Source: DASRWI01 sp035654655 (lineage in GTDB: Bacteria > Bacteroidota > Ignavibacteria > Ignavibacteriales > Ignavibacteriaceae). From it: 64,000 nucleotides of DNA. A model generated the notes under the pieces. It was not told the origin of the DNA, ran no database searches, and saw only the letters and a program-made list of their open reading frames with translations. The stretch spans positions 186,001-250,000 of the forward strand of contig DASRWI010000030.1 of the NCBI GenBank assembly GCA_035654655.1, written 5' to 3'. The first letter of the stretch is position 1; every line of letters starts with the position of its first letter. Made by a program: the position numbers and the translations under genes. Below, piece after piece: positions 1-6,494 of the stretch.

Positions 1-1
1 A

Positions 2-409
2 GGCCAAAAATTTTTCATAAAAAAGGAAGGTATACTTTTTGCAACTCCATTATTTATAACTCTACTTTTTATTGAAGTATCGGATATTATTTTTGCAGTT
101 GATTCAGTTCCGGCAATTTTTGCAATTACTAAAGAGCCTTTAATTGTTTTTACATCAAACATATTTGCGATACTTGGTTTAAGAGCAATGTATTTTATGC
201 TTGCAGGTGTAATAGATAAATTCATTTATTTAAAATATGGTTTAGGTTTGGTACTTGTTTTTGTGGGATTGAAAATGGCTTGGTTGAATGATTTATTTGG
301 CGGAAAATTTCCGATTGTTTTATCATTGTTAATTATTATTGCAATTATTGGCGGTTCCATCTTGTTATCTTTAATAATAACTAAAAAGAAGGTTTCCGGA
401 GAGGAGTAA
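2..409 (+). CDS. TerC-family integral membrane protein (C-terminal part, cut by window start)
   Basis: The reading frame is open to the left edge, so the start and roughly the first half of the protein are missing; about 135 residues remain. The visible part carries the TerC signature FIEVSDIIFAVDSVPAI followed by SNIFAILGLRAMYF, with acidic residues inside membrane helices, then three more hydrophobic segments and a short basic/acidic tail. Characterised TerC relatives (E. coli Alx, B. subtilis MeeF/MeeY) export Mn2+ in the inner membrane, often helping to metallate exported enzymes; other members were named for tellurite resistance. The manganese exporter gene mntP lies about 1.3 kb downstream, which fits a metal role, but the substrate is inferred only. 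Confidence 0.9.
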   Translation, partial: GQKFFIKKEGILFATPLFITLLFIEVSDIIFAVDSVPAIFAITKEPLIVFTSNIFAILGLRAMYFMLAGVIDKFIYLKYGLGLVLVFVGLKMAWLNDLFGGKFPIVLSLLIIIAIIGGSILLSLIITKKKVSGEE

Positions 410-460
410 TACTATTTTCTTCCCCTTGCTCTATAAAACTTTTTTCTTTTTATTTATTTT

Positions 461-739
461 ATGATTATAAATTTATTCTTAACAGCTTTAGCAGTATTTT
501 TACTAAACCTACCATTTGGATATTGGAGGTCTAAAACTAAAAAGTTTTCATTTCAATGGTTTATTTCCATTCATATTCCCATACCTTTTGTGGTTTTATT
601 AAGAATTTATTCGGGAATAGGGTTCGAATTTTATACTTATCCTATCATAGTAGGTGCTTTCTTCCTTGGGCAAGTACTTGGTAAATCACCAAGGATAGCA
701 ATTCTAGCCAACTATTTACTAGCATTCTTCATTAAGTAA
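461..739 (+). CDS. Small orphan membrane protein (92 aa)
   Basis: I do not recognise this family. The protein is strongly hydrophobic, with about three predicted membrane segments (roughly residues 3-20, 35-55 and 60-90) separated by a basic loop containing RSKTKKF. A glycine-rich helix with FFLGQVLGK near residue 70 could pack tightly against another helix. It starts 51 bases after the TerC-type gene and could be co-transcribed with it. No clear Shine-Dalgarno precedes the ATG, so translation is supported mainly by the uninterrupted hydrophobic pattern and its position between two collinear genes. No function is proposed. Confidence 0.6.
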   Translation: MIINLFLTALAVFLLNLPFGYWRSKTKKFSFQWFISIHIPIPFVVLLRIYSGIGFEFYTYPIIVGAFFLGQVLGKSPRIAILANYLLAFFIK

Positions 740-785
740 AAAAAATCTTTTATAAAAAAAACTTTTATATATATGAATAATATTA

Positions 786-826
786 TTGATTTAAATATTA
801 TAATTATTTAGATTAAGTCTAAATAA
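786..826 (+). promoter_or_regulatory. Candidate promoter with palindromic operator upstream of the barrel gene
   Basis: A perfect consensus -10 hexamer TATAAT lies at 799-804. Overlapping its end is an exact inverted repeat: arm TTATTTAGA (804-812), 5-base spacer, arm TCTAAATAA (818-826). A weaker alternative promoter is TTGATT (786-791), 17 bases, TAGATT (809-814), whose -10 sits inside the palindrome. In either case a protein bound to the palindrome would block the start of transcription, as a repressor does. The TTAG...CTAA half-site layout resembles operators of DtxR/MntR-type metal regulators; that link is inference. It ends 14 bases before the ATG of the next gene. Confidence 0.4.
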
Positions 827-840
827 AGATAAATATTTAT

Positions 841-1575
841 ATGAAGATAATTTTACTTTTTCAATTTATTATATCCACAGCACTTTTAGCTCAGGATGAT
901 AAATTTAACTATGATTTTAACGCAACTTTGACAAGCAGGTTTATCGGCAGAGGGGTAGATTGCAGCAAACAAAATTTTGGTCCTCATATTCAGCCAACAT
1001 TAAATTTAAATTATAAACTGGATGATAGTAATATACTGTCATTAAGTACCTGGAGTACCTGGGGGTTGATAAATGAGTATAGTGAATTAAATATTTCCGC
1101 CATTTATGCATATTCCTTTAAATTCGGAGAAATTTCATTAGCTATAACAGATTATTACTTTCCTTATTTAAAAATGCCTTTCCTGAAGATTCAAAATAAT
1201 AATGGTGAAGGTTCACATACTTTTGATGCAGCTATAAGTTACTTAGGTCCTGAATCATTTCCGATTAATTTTACAGCCAGCAATAATTTTTATAACAATA
1301 TTGAAGGCGAAAAGACTTTTTACAGCGAAATAGGGTTTCCTTTGGAAATAAATGATAAAATATCTGTAGATACCTTTATTGGTGGAGCATTAGGAAAAAG
1401 CAGCTGGTATGAGGTGGAGTCTAATAAGTTTGAAATAATTCATACTGGATTTTCATTTAATTATAAAATTAAGTTAATGGATAATTTTTCATTACCTGTT
1501 AGCTTATGGTTTATTGCAAATCCACATCAAAATAAAAATTATACCGGGGTTTCTTTTAGTTTTACATATAATTAA
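841..1575 (+). CDS. Outer-membrane beta-barrel protein, TorF-like, unknown substrate
   Basis: A 244-residue protein with a signal peptide (MKIILLFQFIISTALLAQ) and then alternating polar/hydrophobic strands rich in Tyr, Phe, Ser and Asn, ending in Phe-Thr-Tyr-Asn. This is the look of a small outer-membrane barrel. The opening of the mature part (NATLTSRFIGRGVDCSKQN) resembles proteins annotated as TorF-family putative porins. What it transports, if anything, cannot be read from the sequence. A palindrome overlapping its putative promoter suggests metal- or ligand-dependent repression, and mntP follows 95 bases downstream in the same orientation. No Cys or lipobox is present at the cleavage site, so it is not a lipoprotein. 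Confidence 0.65.
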   Translation: MKIILLFQFIISTALLAQDDKFNYDFNATLTSRFIGRGVDCSKQNFGPHIQPTLNLNYKLDDSNILSLSTWSTWGLINEYSELNISAIYAYSFKFGEISLAITDYYFPYLKMPFLKIQNNNGEGSHTFDAAISYLGPESFPINFTASNNFYNNIEGEKTFYSEIGFPLEINDKISVDTFIGGALGKSSWYEVESNKFEIIHTGFSFNYKIKLMDNFSLPVSLWFIANPHQNKNYTGVSFSFTYN

Positions 1576-1670
1576 GGGCAAAAAGTAAAAAATAATTGAT
1601 TTCCTCTTTAAATTTTAAGCTGACATAATTATCTTAGGAATAGATTTTTGTAACTAATTTCACTTAATTA

Positions 1671-2237
1671 ATGTCAACTTATTCTATCGTACTTGTTGCT
1701 TTCGGTTTATCTATGGATGCCTTTGCAGTATCAATTACCAACGGGATGAACAGTAAGAGCTACATATTAAAGCAAGCTTTCAAAATAGGTCTATTGTTTG
1801 GTTTATTTCAAGCTATTATGCCATTAATTGGATATATAGCTGGGGTCGAAATTAAGGAGTATATTGCTAATATTGATCATTGGATAGCCTTTACTCTATT
1901 GATGTTCCTTGGTTTAAAAATGATTACCGATGCTATTAAAAATGAAACTGAACCTGAGACAAAGCTTAAATTTTCCAATAATATTTATGTTATTTTACTT
2001 CTTGCAGTTGCAACAAGTATTGATGCATTGGTTGTTGGATTAAGTTTATCAATCATTGGTGTGGCTGTGTTGATACCTGCAATCATTACTGGTATTATAA
2101 CCTTTGCAATGAGTTTTATCGGCGTTTCAATTGGAGGGAAGTTTGGTAAAATATGTGGTAATAAGTTTGAAATTATTGGCGGACTTGTTCTTTGCTTTAT
2201 CGGTATAAAAGTTTTAATCGAACATTTAGTAAAATAA
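1671..2237 (+). CDS. mntP: Manganese efflux pump MntP
   Basis: At 188 residues this is the normal length of MntP (formerly YebN), an inner-membrane Mn2+ exporter of six helices built from two DUF204 repeats. Both repeats show the hallmark membrane aspartate: GLSMDAFAVS near residue 16 and TSIDALVVGLS near residue 118. Further helices contain GLFGLFQAIMPLIG and GGLVLCFIGIKVLIEH. The family exports Mn2+ to prevent intoxication and in E. coli is controlled by MntR and a yybP-ykoY riboswitch; I see no such riboswitch in the 95-base leader here. The ATG lacks an evident Shine-Dalgarno. rlmB follows after 10 bases and may be co-transcribed. Confidence 0.93.
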   Translation: MSTYSIVLVAFGLSMDAFAVSITNGMNSKSYILKQAFKIGLLFGLFQAIMPLIGYIAGVEIKEYIANIDHWIAFTLLMFLGLKMITDAIKNETEPETKLKFSNNIYVILLLAVATSIDALVVGLSLSIIGVAVLIPAIITGIITFAMSFIGVSIGGKFGKICGNKFEIIGGLVLCFIGIKVLIEHLVK

Positions 2238-2247
2238 AAACAAATAT

Positions 2248-2982
2248 ATGAATCTTGTTGTAGGTAGAAAGCCTGTTCTTGAAGCTTTAAATTCAAATGA
2301 AAGTATTGAACAGGTATTTATACTATTTGGTCAAAAGGGGGGAATTATAGATGCCATTATGGTTGCCGCTAAAAAGAGAGGAATTAAATGTAACATCGTC
2401 AAACAAGATAAATTCTTATCAATAACCAATCATCCCAATGCACAAGGTGTAGCAGCTAAAATAGAATCTTTCAAGTATTATGGCTTAATTGATTTAATTA
2501 ATAATTCAAAAGAAAAAAAATATCCATTACTATTGTTATTAGATTCAATCCAGGACCCGCATAATCTGGGGGCAATTTTAAGAACAGCAGAGTGCTCAGG
2601 TGTTGATGGAGTTATTATAACCAAACATAATAGTGCATCAATTAATGAAACAGTCCGTAAAGTATCTGCCGGAGCAACCGAGCATTTAAAAGTAAGTGTT
2701 GTAAATAATCTGGCTAATGTAATAGACCTTCTTAAAGAAAATAGTTTTTGGATTGTAGGTTCCTATCTTGTTGGTGCAAAGGAGTTTACTCAAGTTGATT
2801 ACAAAATGCCTACTGCATTAATTATGGGAAATGAAGAAAAAGGCATTAGACACCTAATAGCCGACAAATGCGATTTCCTTGTAAAAATTCCAATGATAGG
2901 AAAAATCCAATCGCTTAATGTTTCTGTTGCAACAGGTGTTCTACTTTTTGAAATATTAAAGCAAAGAAATATTTCTAATTAA
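2248..2982 (+). CDS. rlmB: 23S rRNA (guanosine-2'-O-)-methyltransferase, RlmB type
   Basis: A SpoU/TrmH-family 2'-O-methyltransferase of 244 residues. An N-terminal L30e-like substrate-binding domain (1-80) begins NLVVGRKPVLEAL. The knotted SPOUT domain follows, with motif 1 DPHNLGAILRTAE, motif 2 ALIMGNEEKGIR and motif 3 IPMIGKIQSLNVSVATG, which form the AdoMet-binding knot. RlmB methylates G2251 in the peptidyl-transferase P-loop of 23S rRNA in the cytoplasm; the site is assigned by homology. The gene lies 10 bases after mntP and overlaps the end of convergent cysK by 4 bases (stop against stop), leaving no room for an intergenic terminator. Confidence 0.93.
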   Translation: MNLVVGRKPVLEALNSNESIEQVFILFGQKGGIIDAIMVAAKKRGIKCNIVKQDKFLSITNHPNAQGVAAKIESFKYYGLIDLINNSKEKKYPLLLLLDSIQDPHNLGAILRTAECSGVDGVIITKHNSASINETVRKVSAGATEHLKVSVVNNLANVIDLLKENSFWIVGSYLVGAKEFTQVDYKMPTALIMGNEEKGIRHLIADKCDFLVKIPMIGKIQSLNVSVATGVLLFEILKQRNISN

Positions 2983-3890
2983 AATAGTCCTTCTACTGAT
3001 AAATACCTTTCACCGGTATCATAACAGAAAGTTAAAATTTTTTTTCCTTTTTCAATTTCAGGAAGTTTCTTATTTACTGCTGCTAATGCTGACCCTGATG
3101 ATATACCTATGAACACTCCTTCTTCAGCAGCTGCACGCTTAGCAAATTTGTATGAATCTTCTTTATTAACCTTAATAACTCCATCAAGCAAATCGGTTTT
3201 CATTATGGAAGGAATGAATCCTGCACCTAAACCTTGTAGTGGATGGGGTCCAGGTTGACCACCGCTTAAAACTGCTGATTGTTCCGGCTCGACAGCGAAT
3301 ATTTTTAGGTTCGGCATTTTAGGTTTTAGAACTTGACATAGAGCAGTTATATGTCCACCTGTGCCAACTCCAGTAATTATGTAATCAAGTCCATCTTTGA
3401 AATCTTCTAAAACTTCTTGAGCAGTTGTATCTCTATGTATTTTTGTATTTGCTTCATTATCAAACTGCATTGGCATCCAGGCGTTACCTTTTTCTTTAAC
3501 CAACTCTCGTGCTCTTTCAATAGCCCCCTTCATTCCTTTTTCCCGAGGTGTCAGGTCAAATTCGGCACCGTATGCTGACATAATTTTTCTTCTTTCAACT
3601 GACATTGATTCAGGCATAACCAGAATAAGTTTGTACTTCTTTACAGCAGCAGCCATTGATAATGCAATTCCGGTATTTCCGGAAGTCGGCTCAATAATGA
3701 TAGTATCTTTTTTTAATAAACCTTTTTTTTCAGCATCTTCAATCATTGCCAAACCAATTCTATCCTTAATACTACCACCGGGGTTCGCTCGTTCAAGCTT
3801 CATCCATACTTCATAATCTTTTGGAAATAAATTGTTAATTCTTAAATGCGGAGTTCTCCCTATTGTTTCCAGAATATTATTTACTTTCAT
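2979..3890 (-). CDS. cysK: Cysteine synthase A (O-acetylserine sulfhydrylase)
   Basis: A fold-type II PLP enzyme of 303 residues that makes L-cysteine from O-acetylserine and sulfide. The PLP lysine is Lys42 in NPGGSIKDR. The substrate-binding loop PTSGNTGIAL holds Asn72, the phosphate-binding glycines are in GVGTGGH, and the C-terminus carries the conserved TGERYLSVEGLF. Length and motifs match the CysK/CysM group. I favour CysK because the gene sits directly behind cysE, whose product is its partner in the cysteine synthase complex. Start ATG is preceded by GGA a few bases upstream. It is the last gene of the small protein-cysE-cysK run. Confidence 0.93.
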   Translation of the reverse strand: MKVNNILETIGRTPHLRINNLFPKDYEVWMKLERANPGGSIKDRIGLAMIEDAEKKGLLKKDTIIIEPTSGNTGIALSMAAAVKKYKLILVMPESMSVERRKIMSAYGAEFDLTPREKGMKGAIERARELVKEKGNAWMPMQFDNEANTKIHRDTTAQEVLEDFKDGLDYIITGVGTGGHITALCQVLKPKMPNLKIFAVEPEQSAVLSGGQPGPHPLQGLGAGFIPSIMKTDLLDGVIKVNKEDSYKFAKRAAAEEGVFIGISSGSALAAVNKKLPEIEKGKKILTFCYDTGERYLSVEGLF

Positions 3891-3902
3891 TGATTTTTCC
3901 TT

Positions 3903-4760
3903 TCAGATTACAAAATTTATAATATCAGGACTATCTTTTGCACTACCGAACTTTATTTCACTTTTATGATATACTACTGAATAAGGAGGTACACCATTTG
4001 TTAACCAAACGTTACCACCAATAATGCTATTATGCCCAATAATAGTTTCTCCACCTAAAATTGTTGCATTAGAATAAATTATACAATTATCTTCAATTGT
4101 GGGATGACGTTTTTTGTTTGCCATCTCTTTTGCCACACTTAATGCACCAAGCGTGACACCTTGATAAAGTTTAACATTATCTCCTATAACCGTTGTTTGA
4201 CCTATAACTATACCGGTACCGTGATCGATACAAAATGATTTTCCAATTTGTGCCTGCGGGTGAATATCAATTCCTGTTTCACGATGAGCATATTCAGTTA
4301 GCACACGCGGGAATAAAGGAATTTTTAATAAACTGAATTCATGAGCTATTCGGTAAATTGCAATTGCTAAAAATCCGGGATAGGATAAAATTACTTCATC
4401 AATATTTGTTGCAGCAGGATCATTCCTTGCTATAGATTCAGCATCTAATAATAATTTATCGTAAAGTTCCGGAATTTTATCAAAAAATTTATATGATAAA
4501 TCTTTAGCGGAAATTTTTAATTCTTCTTCAAAAGGATGAATTACTTCGCATAGTTTTTTCTCAAGGCAAATTAGCTCATCATGAATTTTATCAGGATTTT
4601 CAAAATTCTTTTGTGTAAAGTGAGGAAAAAATAAATCCAGCAATTCTTTTGCAAAGTTTTCAACCTCAGGTTTATCAGGCAGAGGACATGATGGAGATTT
4701 CCTCAGGTTAAATAATTTAACTGCAAATGAATCTTCTGATTTACTCATTTTATTCATCAT
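3903..4760 (-). CDS. cysE: Serine O-acetyltransferase
   Basis: This enzyme acetylates L-serine with acetyl-CoA, the first and usually feedback-inhibited step of cysteine synthesis. The N-terminal half (to about residue 160) is helical, as in the SAT N-domain. The C-terminal half is a left-handed beta-helix of hexapeptide repeats with the catalytic segment IDHGTGIVIGQTTVIG and then LYQGVTLGAL. At 285 residues it is of the longer plant/Bacteroidota type. Two starts are possible: ATG at 4760, inside the preceding small gene, or ATG at 4748, one base after that gene's stop. Neither has a strong ribosome site, so translational coupling is likely. cysK follows after 12 bases. Confidence 0.92.
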   Translation of the reverse strand: MMNKMSKSEDSFAVKLFNLRKSPSCPLPDKPEVENFAKELLDLFFPHFTQKNFENPDKIHDELICLEKKLCEVIHPFEEELKISAKDLSYKFFDKIPELYDKLLLDAESIARNDPAATNIDEVILSYPGFLAIAIYRIAHEFSLLKIPLFPRVLTEYAHRETGIDIHPQAQIGKSFCIDHGTGIVIGQTTVIGDNVKLYQGVTLGALSVAKEMANKKRHPTIEDNCIIYSNATILGGETIIGHNSIIGGNVWLTNGVPPYSVVYHKSEIKFGSAKDSPDIINFVI

Positions 4761-4929
4761 CTAAAGATTCTTTATCCTGATGTTCTCTTGTATGTTCGTT
4801 TAAATCTTTTCTGGCCTGTTCATTTTTATGAGGGTCATGATCGCCAGGTTTAGATTTTTTAATTTGGTCATTATTTGTTTCTTTGCGGTCATTTTCAAAG
4901 TTTTCATCTTTTGATTTTTTAGTTGCCAT
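4750..4929 (-). CDS. Small highly charged protein (59 aa) upstream of cysE
   Basis: A short frame starting ATG GCA ACT AAA AAA, with AAGGA six bases upstream, and ending TAA just in front of cysE. The 59-residue product is extremely hydrophilic (Lys, Glu, Asp, Asn, His, Gln), has no cysteine and almost no hydrophobic residue, and is probably disordered: it opens MATKKSKDENFENDRKE and ends KDKESLDDE-like acidic. It overlaps the upstream cysE start by 11 bases or ends one base before the alternative start, suggesting coupled translation. I do not recognise the family. Because it contains no Cys codons it is unlikely to be a cysteine attenuator peptide. A longer frame on the same strand (4800-4994) is less plausible. 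Confidence 0.6.
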   Translation of the reverse strand: MATKKSKDENFENDRKETNNDQIKKSKPGDHDPHKNEQARKDLNEHTREHQDKESLDDE

Positions 4930-5013
4930 AATTCCTTCTCTATAAAAAAAGCAATATGAAAACTAAAATAATGATGTGCAAATGATAAGGTCACATGATA
5001 AAATGGATGGGTG

Positions 5014-5042
5014 AGGGATTAACAAATATTATGCTAATCCCT
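5014..5042 (-). other. Stem-loop just downstream of the NfeD-type gene
   Basis: An 8-base inverted repeat (AGGGATTA at 5014-5021, TAATCCCT at 5035-5042) begins six bases after the stop codon of the membrane protease gene on the minus strand. The loop is 13 bases. No T-run follows on either strand, so it does not meet the usual intrinsic-terminator pattern, although it could protect or process the mRNA 3' end. Confidence 0.3.
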
Positions 5043-5047
5043 ATAGG

Positions 5048-6391
5048 TTAAACTACTTTAACGATAATTCTAAAACCTTCAACTTTAATAACCTTAATTT
5101 TTTCACCTTTTTCGATATATTCTCCTTGAGTTACAACATCTAAACGGTTACCATCTATTTCGGCAATACCTGCAGGTCTTAAAGTAGAAATTGCTACACC
5201 TTCAGCATCTAAAAAATGTGAAAACTCAGAATGAGTAACAAATCCATCAACTGATGTTTCTTCTGTACTCAAAACAAGTTTATTGAAGGTTTTACTTTTA
5301 GGAAGAAATCTTGCTATTATAAAAATAAAAATTAGTGAGAAAAATAAAGCTGAAGCTATTTGTAGTAATGGGGTAGATATCAAAGACAAGTCCCATACAG
5401 GAATTGAACCAACCAAAGCAAGGAATATTGATATTATTATTAAGATTACACCTGCTATCCCGGTAAAACCAAATCCGGGGATAACAAATATTTCCACTGC
5501 AAGCAGAATAATTCCAACAACAAAAATTAATATTTCCATTATGGATGCAAGATTAAGAATATATGATGAACCAAAGAATAAAGCTAAAGCAATAATTGCA
5601 ACTGTACCAGCCATTCCCCAGCCAGCAGTTTTTATTTCAGCCATTATTCCAAGAAATCCAATCATAATTAAAATTGATGAGACAATTGGATTATTTAAGA
5701 ATCTGACAAAATCTTCAGCCCAATTTGATTTTTCATAAACTAATTCTGCTTTATCTAAATTATATGCTTTCAGTAAATCATTTAAACTGCTTACTACTGT
5801 ATCAGCATATTTAAATTCATAAGCCTCATTGGATGTGAGGGTAACAAGTTTAGTGCTGTCATCTTTAATTCCAGATACAACTATTTTTTCATCAACCATT
5901 CCTTCAGCTATGTCTGATCTTCTTCCTCTTCTCTCAGCTGTAGAACGCATTTCAGAACGCATATATGATTGATATTTTTCAGATTGTTTTTGCCCAACCT
6001 GATCAACAACAGTTACTGCTCCCATTGAACTTCCCGGAACCATAACAATGTACTGGCACGATAGTGCTATTAATGCTCCTGCAGATATGGCTCTATTATT
6101 TATAAATGCGTAAGTCGGAACTTTGCTGGTAAGAATTGCATCCTTAATTTCAGTTGCAGCATCAACTCTTCCGCCAAAAGTATTTATACGAAAAATAATT
6201 GCATCAGCATTTCCTTTGTTGGCTTCATCAATTATTCTACTAACAAATGGTGTTAAACCTAAATCGATTTCACCTGTAATATCAGCTACATAAACTTTTG
6301 TTTGAGCATTTATTGATATAAAATAAAATAAAAATATGTAAAATAATTTTTTCAAGGAAATACCTTTTATAGTTGGTATAAAATTATTCAA
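5048..6391 (-). CDS. NfeD-family membrane-bound serine protease (ClpP class)
   Basis: A 447-residue long-form NfeD protein. It has a signal/anchor (residues 8-30), a ClpP-like domain (32-200), four to five membrane helices (about 235-370) and a C-terminal NfeD OB-fold (380-447) with IAEIDGNRLDVVTQGEYIEKG. The protease domain matches archaeal 1510-N, a stomatin-cleaving Ser/Lys protease: the nucleophile is Ser103 in NNRAISAGALIALS, and the probable general base is Lys139 in SEKYQSYMRSEMR. The catalytic domain should lie outside the inner membrane. Long-form NfeD usually pairs with a stomatin/SPFH gene, but none is adjacent here. Probable role: membrane protein quality control. Confidence 0.88.
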   Translation of the reverse strand: MNNFIPTIKGISLKKLFYIFLFYFISINAQTKVYVADITGEIDLGLTPFVSRIIDEANKGNADAIIFRINTFGGRVDAATEIKDAILTSKVPTYAFINNRAISAGALIALSCQYIVMVPGSSMGAVTVVDQVGQKQSEKYQSYMRSEMRSTAERRGRRSDIAEGMVDEKIVVSGIKDDSTKLVTLTSNEAYEFKYADTVVSSLNDLLKAYNLDKAELVYEKSNWAEDFVRFLNNPIVSSILIMIGFLGIMAEIKTAGWGMAGTVAIIALALFFGSSYILNLASIMEILIFVVGIILLAVEIFVIPGFGFTGIAGVILIIISIFLALVGSIPVWDLSLISTPLLQIASALFFSLIFIFIIARFLPKSKTFNKLVLSTEETSVDGFVTHSEFSHFLDAEGVAISTLRPAGIAEIDGNRLDVVTQGEYIEKGEKIKVIKVEGFRIIVKVV

Positions 6392-6494
6392 ATAAATGGT
6401 TTAATTCAATAGAGGATAGTATCATAGAAAAGATGTTCGAAAGAGGTTTAAGGTTATTTCTATATGAAACCGGGACAAAATTATTTAAAACACC

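Noticed and set aside
1576..1670. Manganese (yybP-ykoY) riboswitch in front of mntP
   Set aside because: The 95-base interval is too short and lacks the conserved L1/L3 loop sequences of that riboswitch.
4800..4994. 64-residue minus-strand frame upstream of cysE
   Set aside because: It overlaps, in another frame, the better supported 59-residue gene at 4750-4929, which has a ribosome site and ends at the cysE start. The 64-residue product has an erratic composition and no ribosome site.
5014..5042. Intrinsic terminator after the NfeD-type gene
   Set aside because: The stem is sound, but no T-run follows on either strand; kept only as a stem-loop.
5283..5738. 151-residue plus-strand frame
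   Set aside because: Lies wholly antisense to the well-conserved NfeD-type protease gene; its Ile/Lys-rich product is a shadow of membrane-helix codons.
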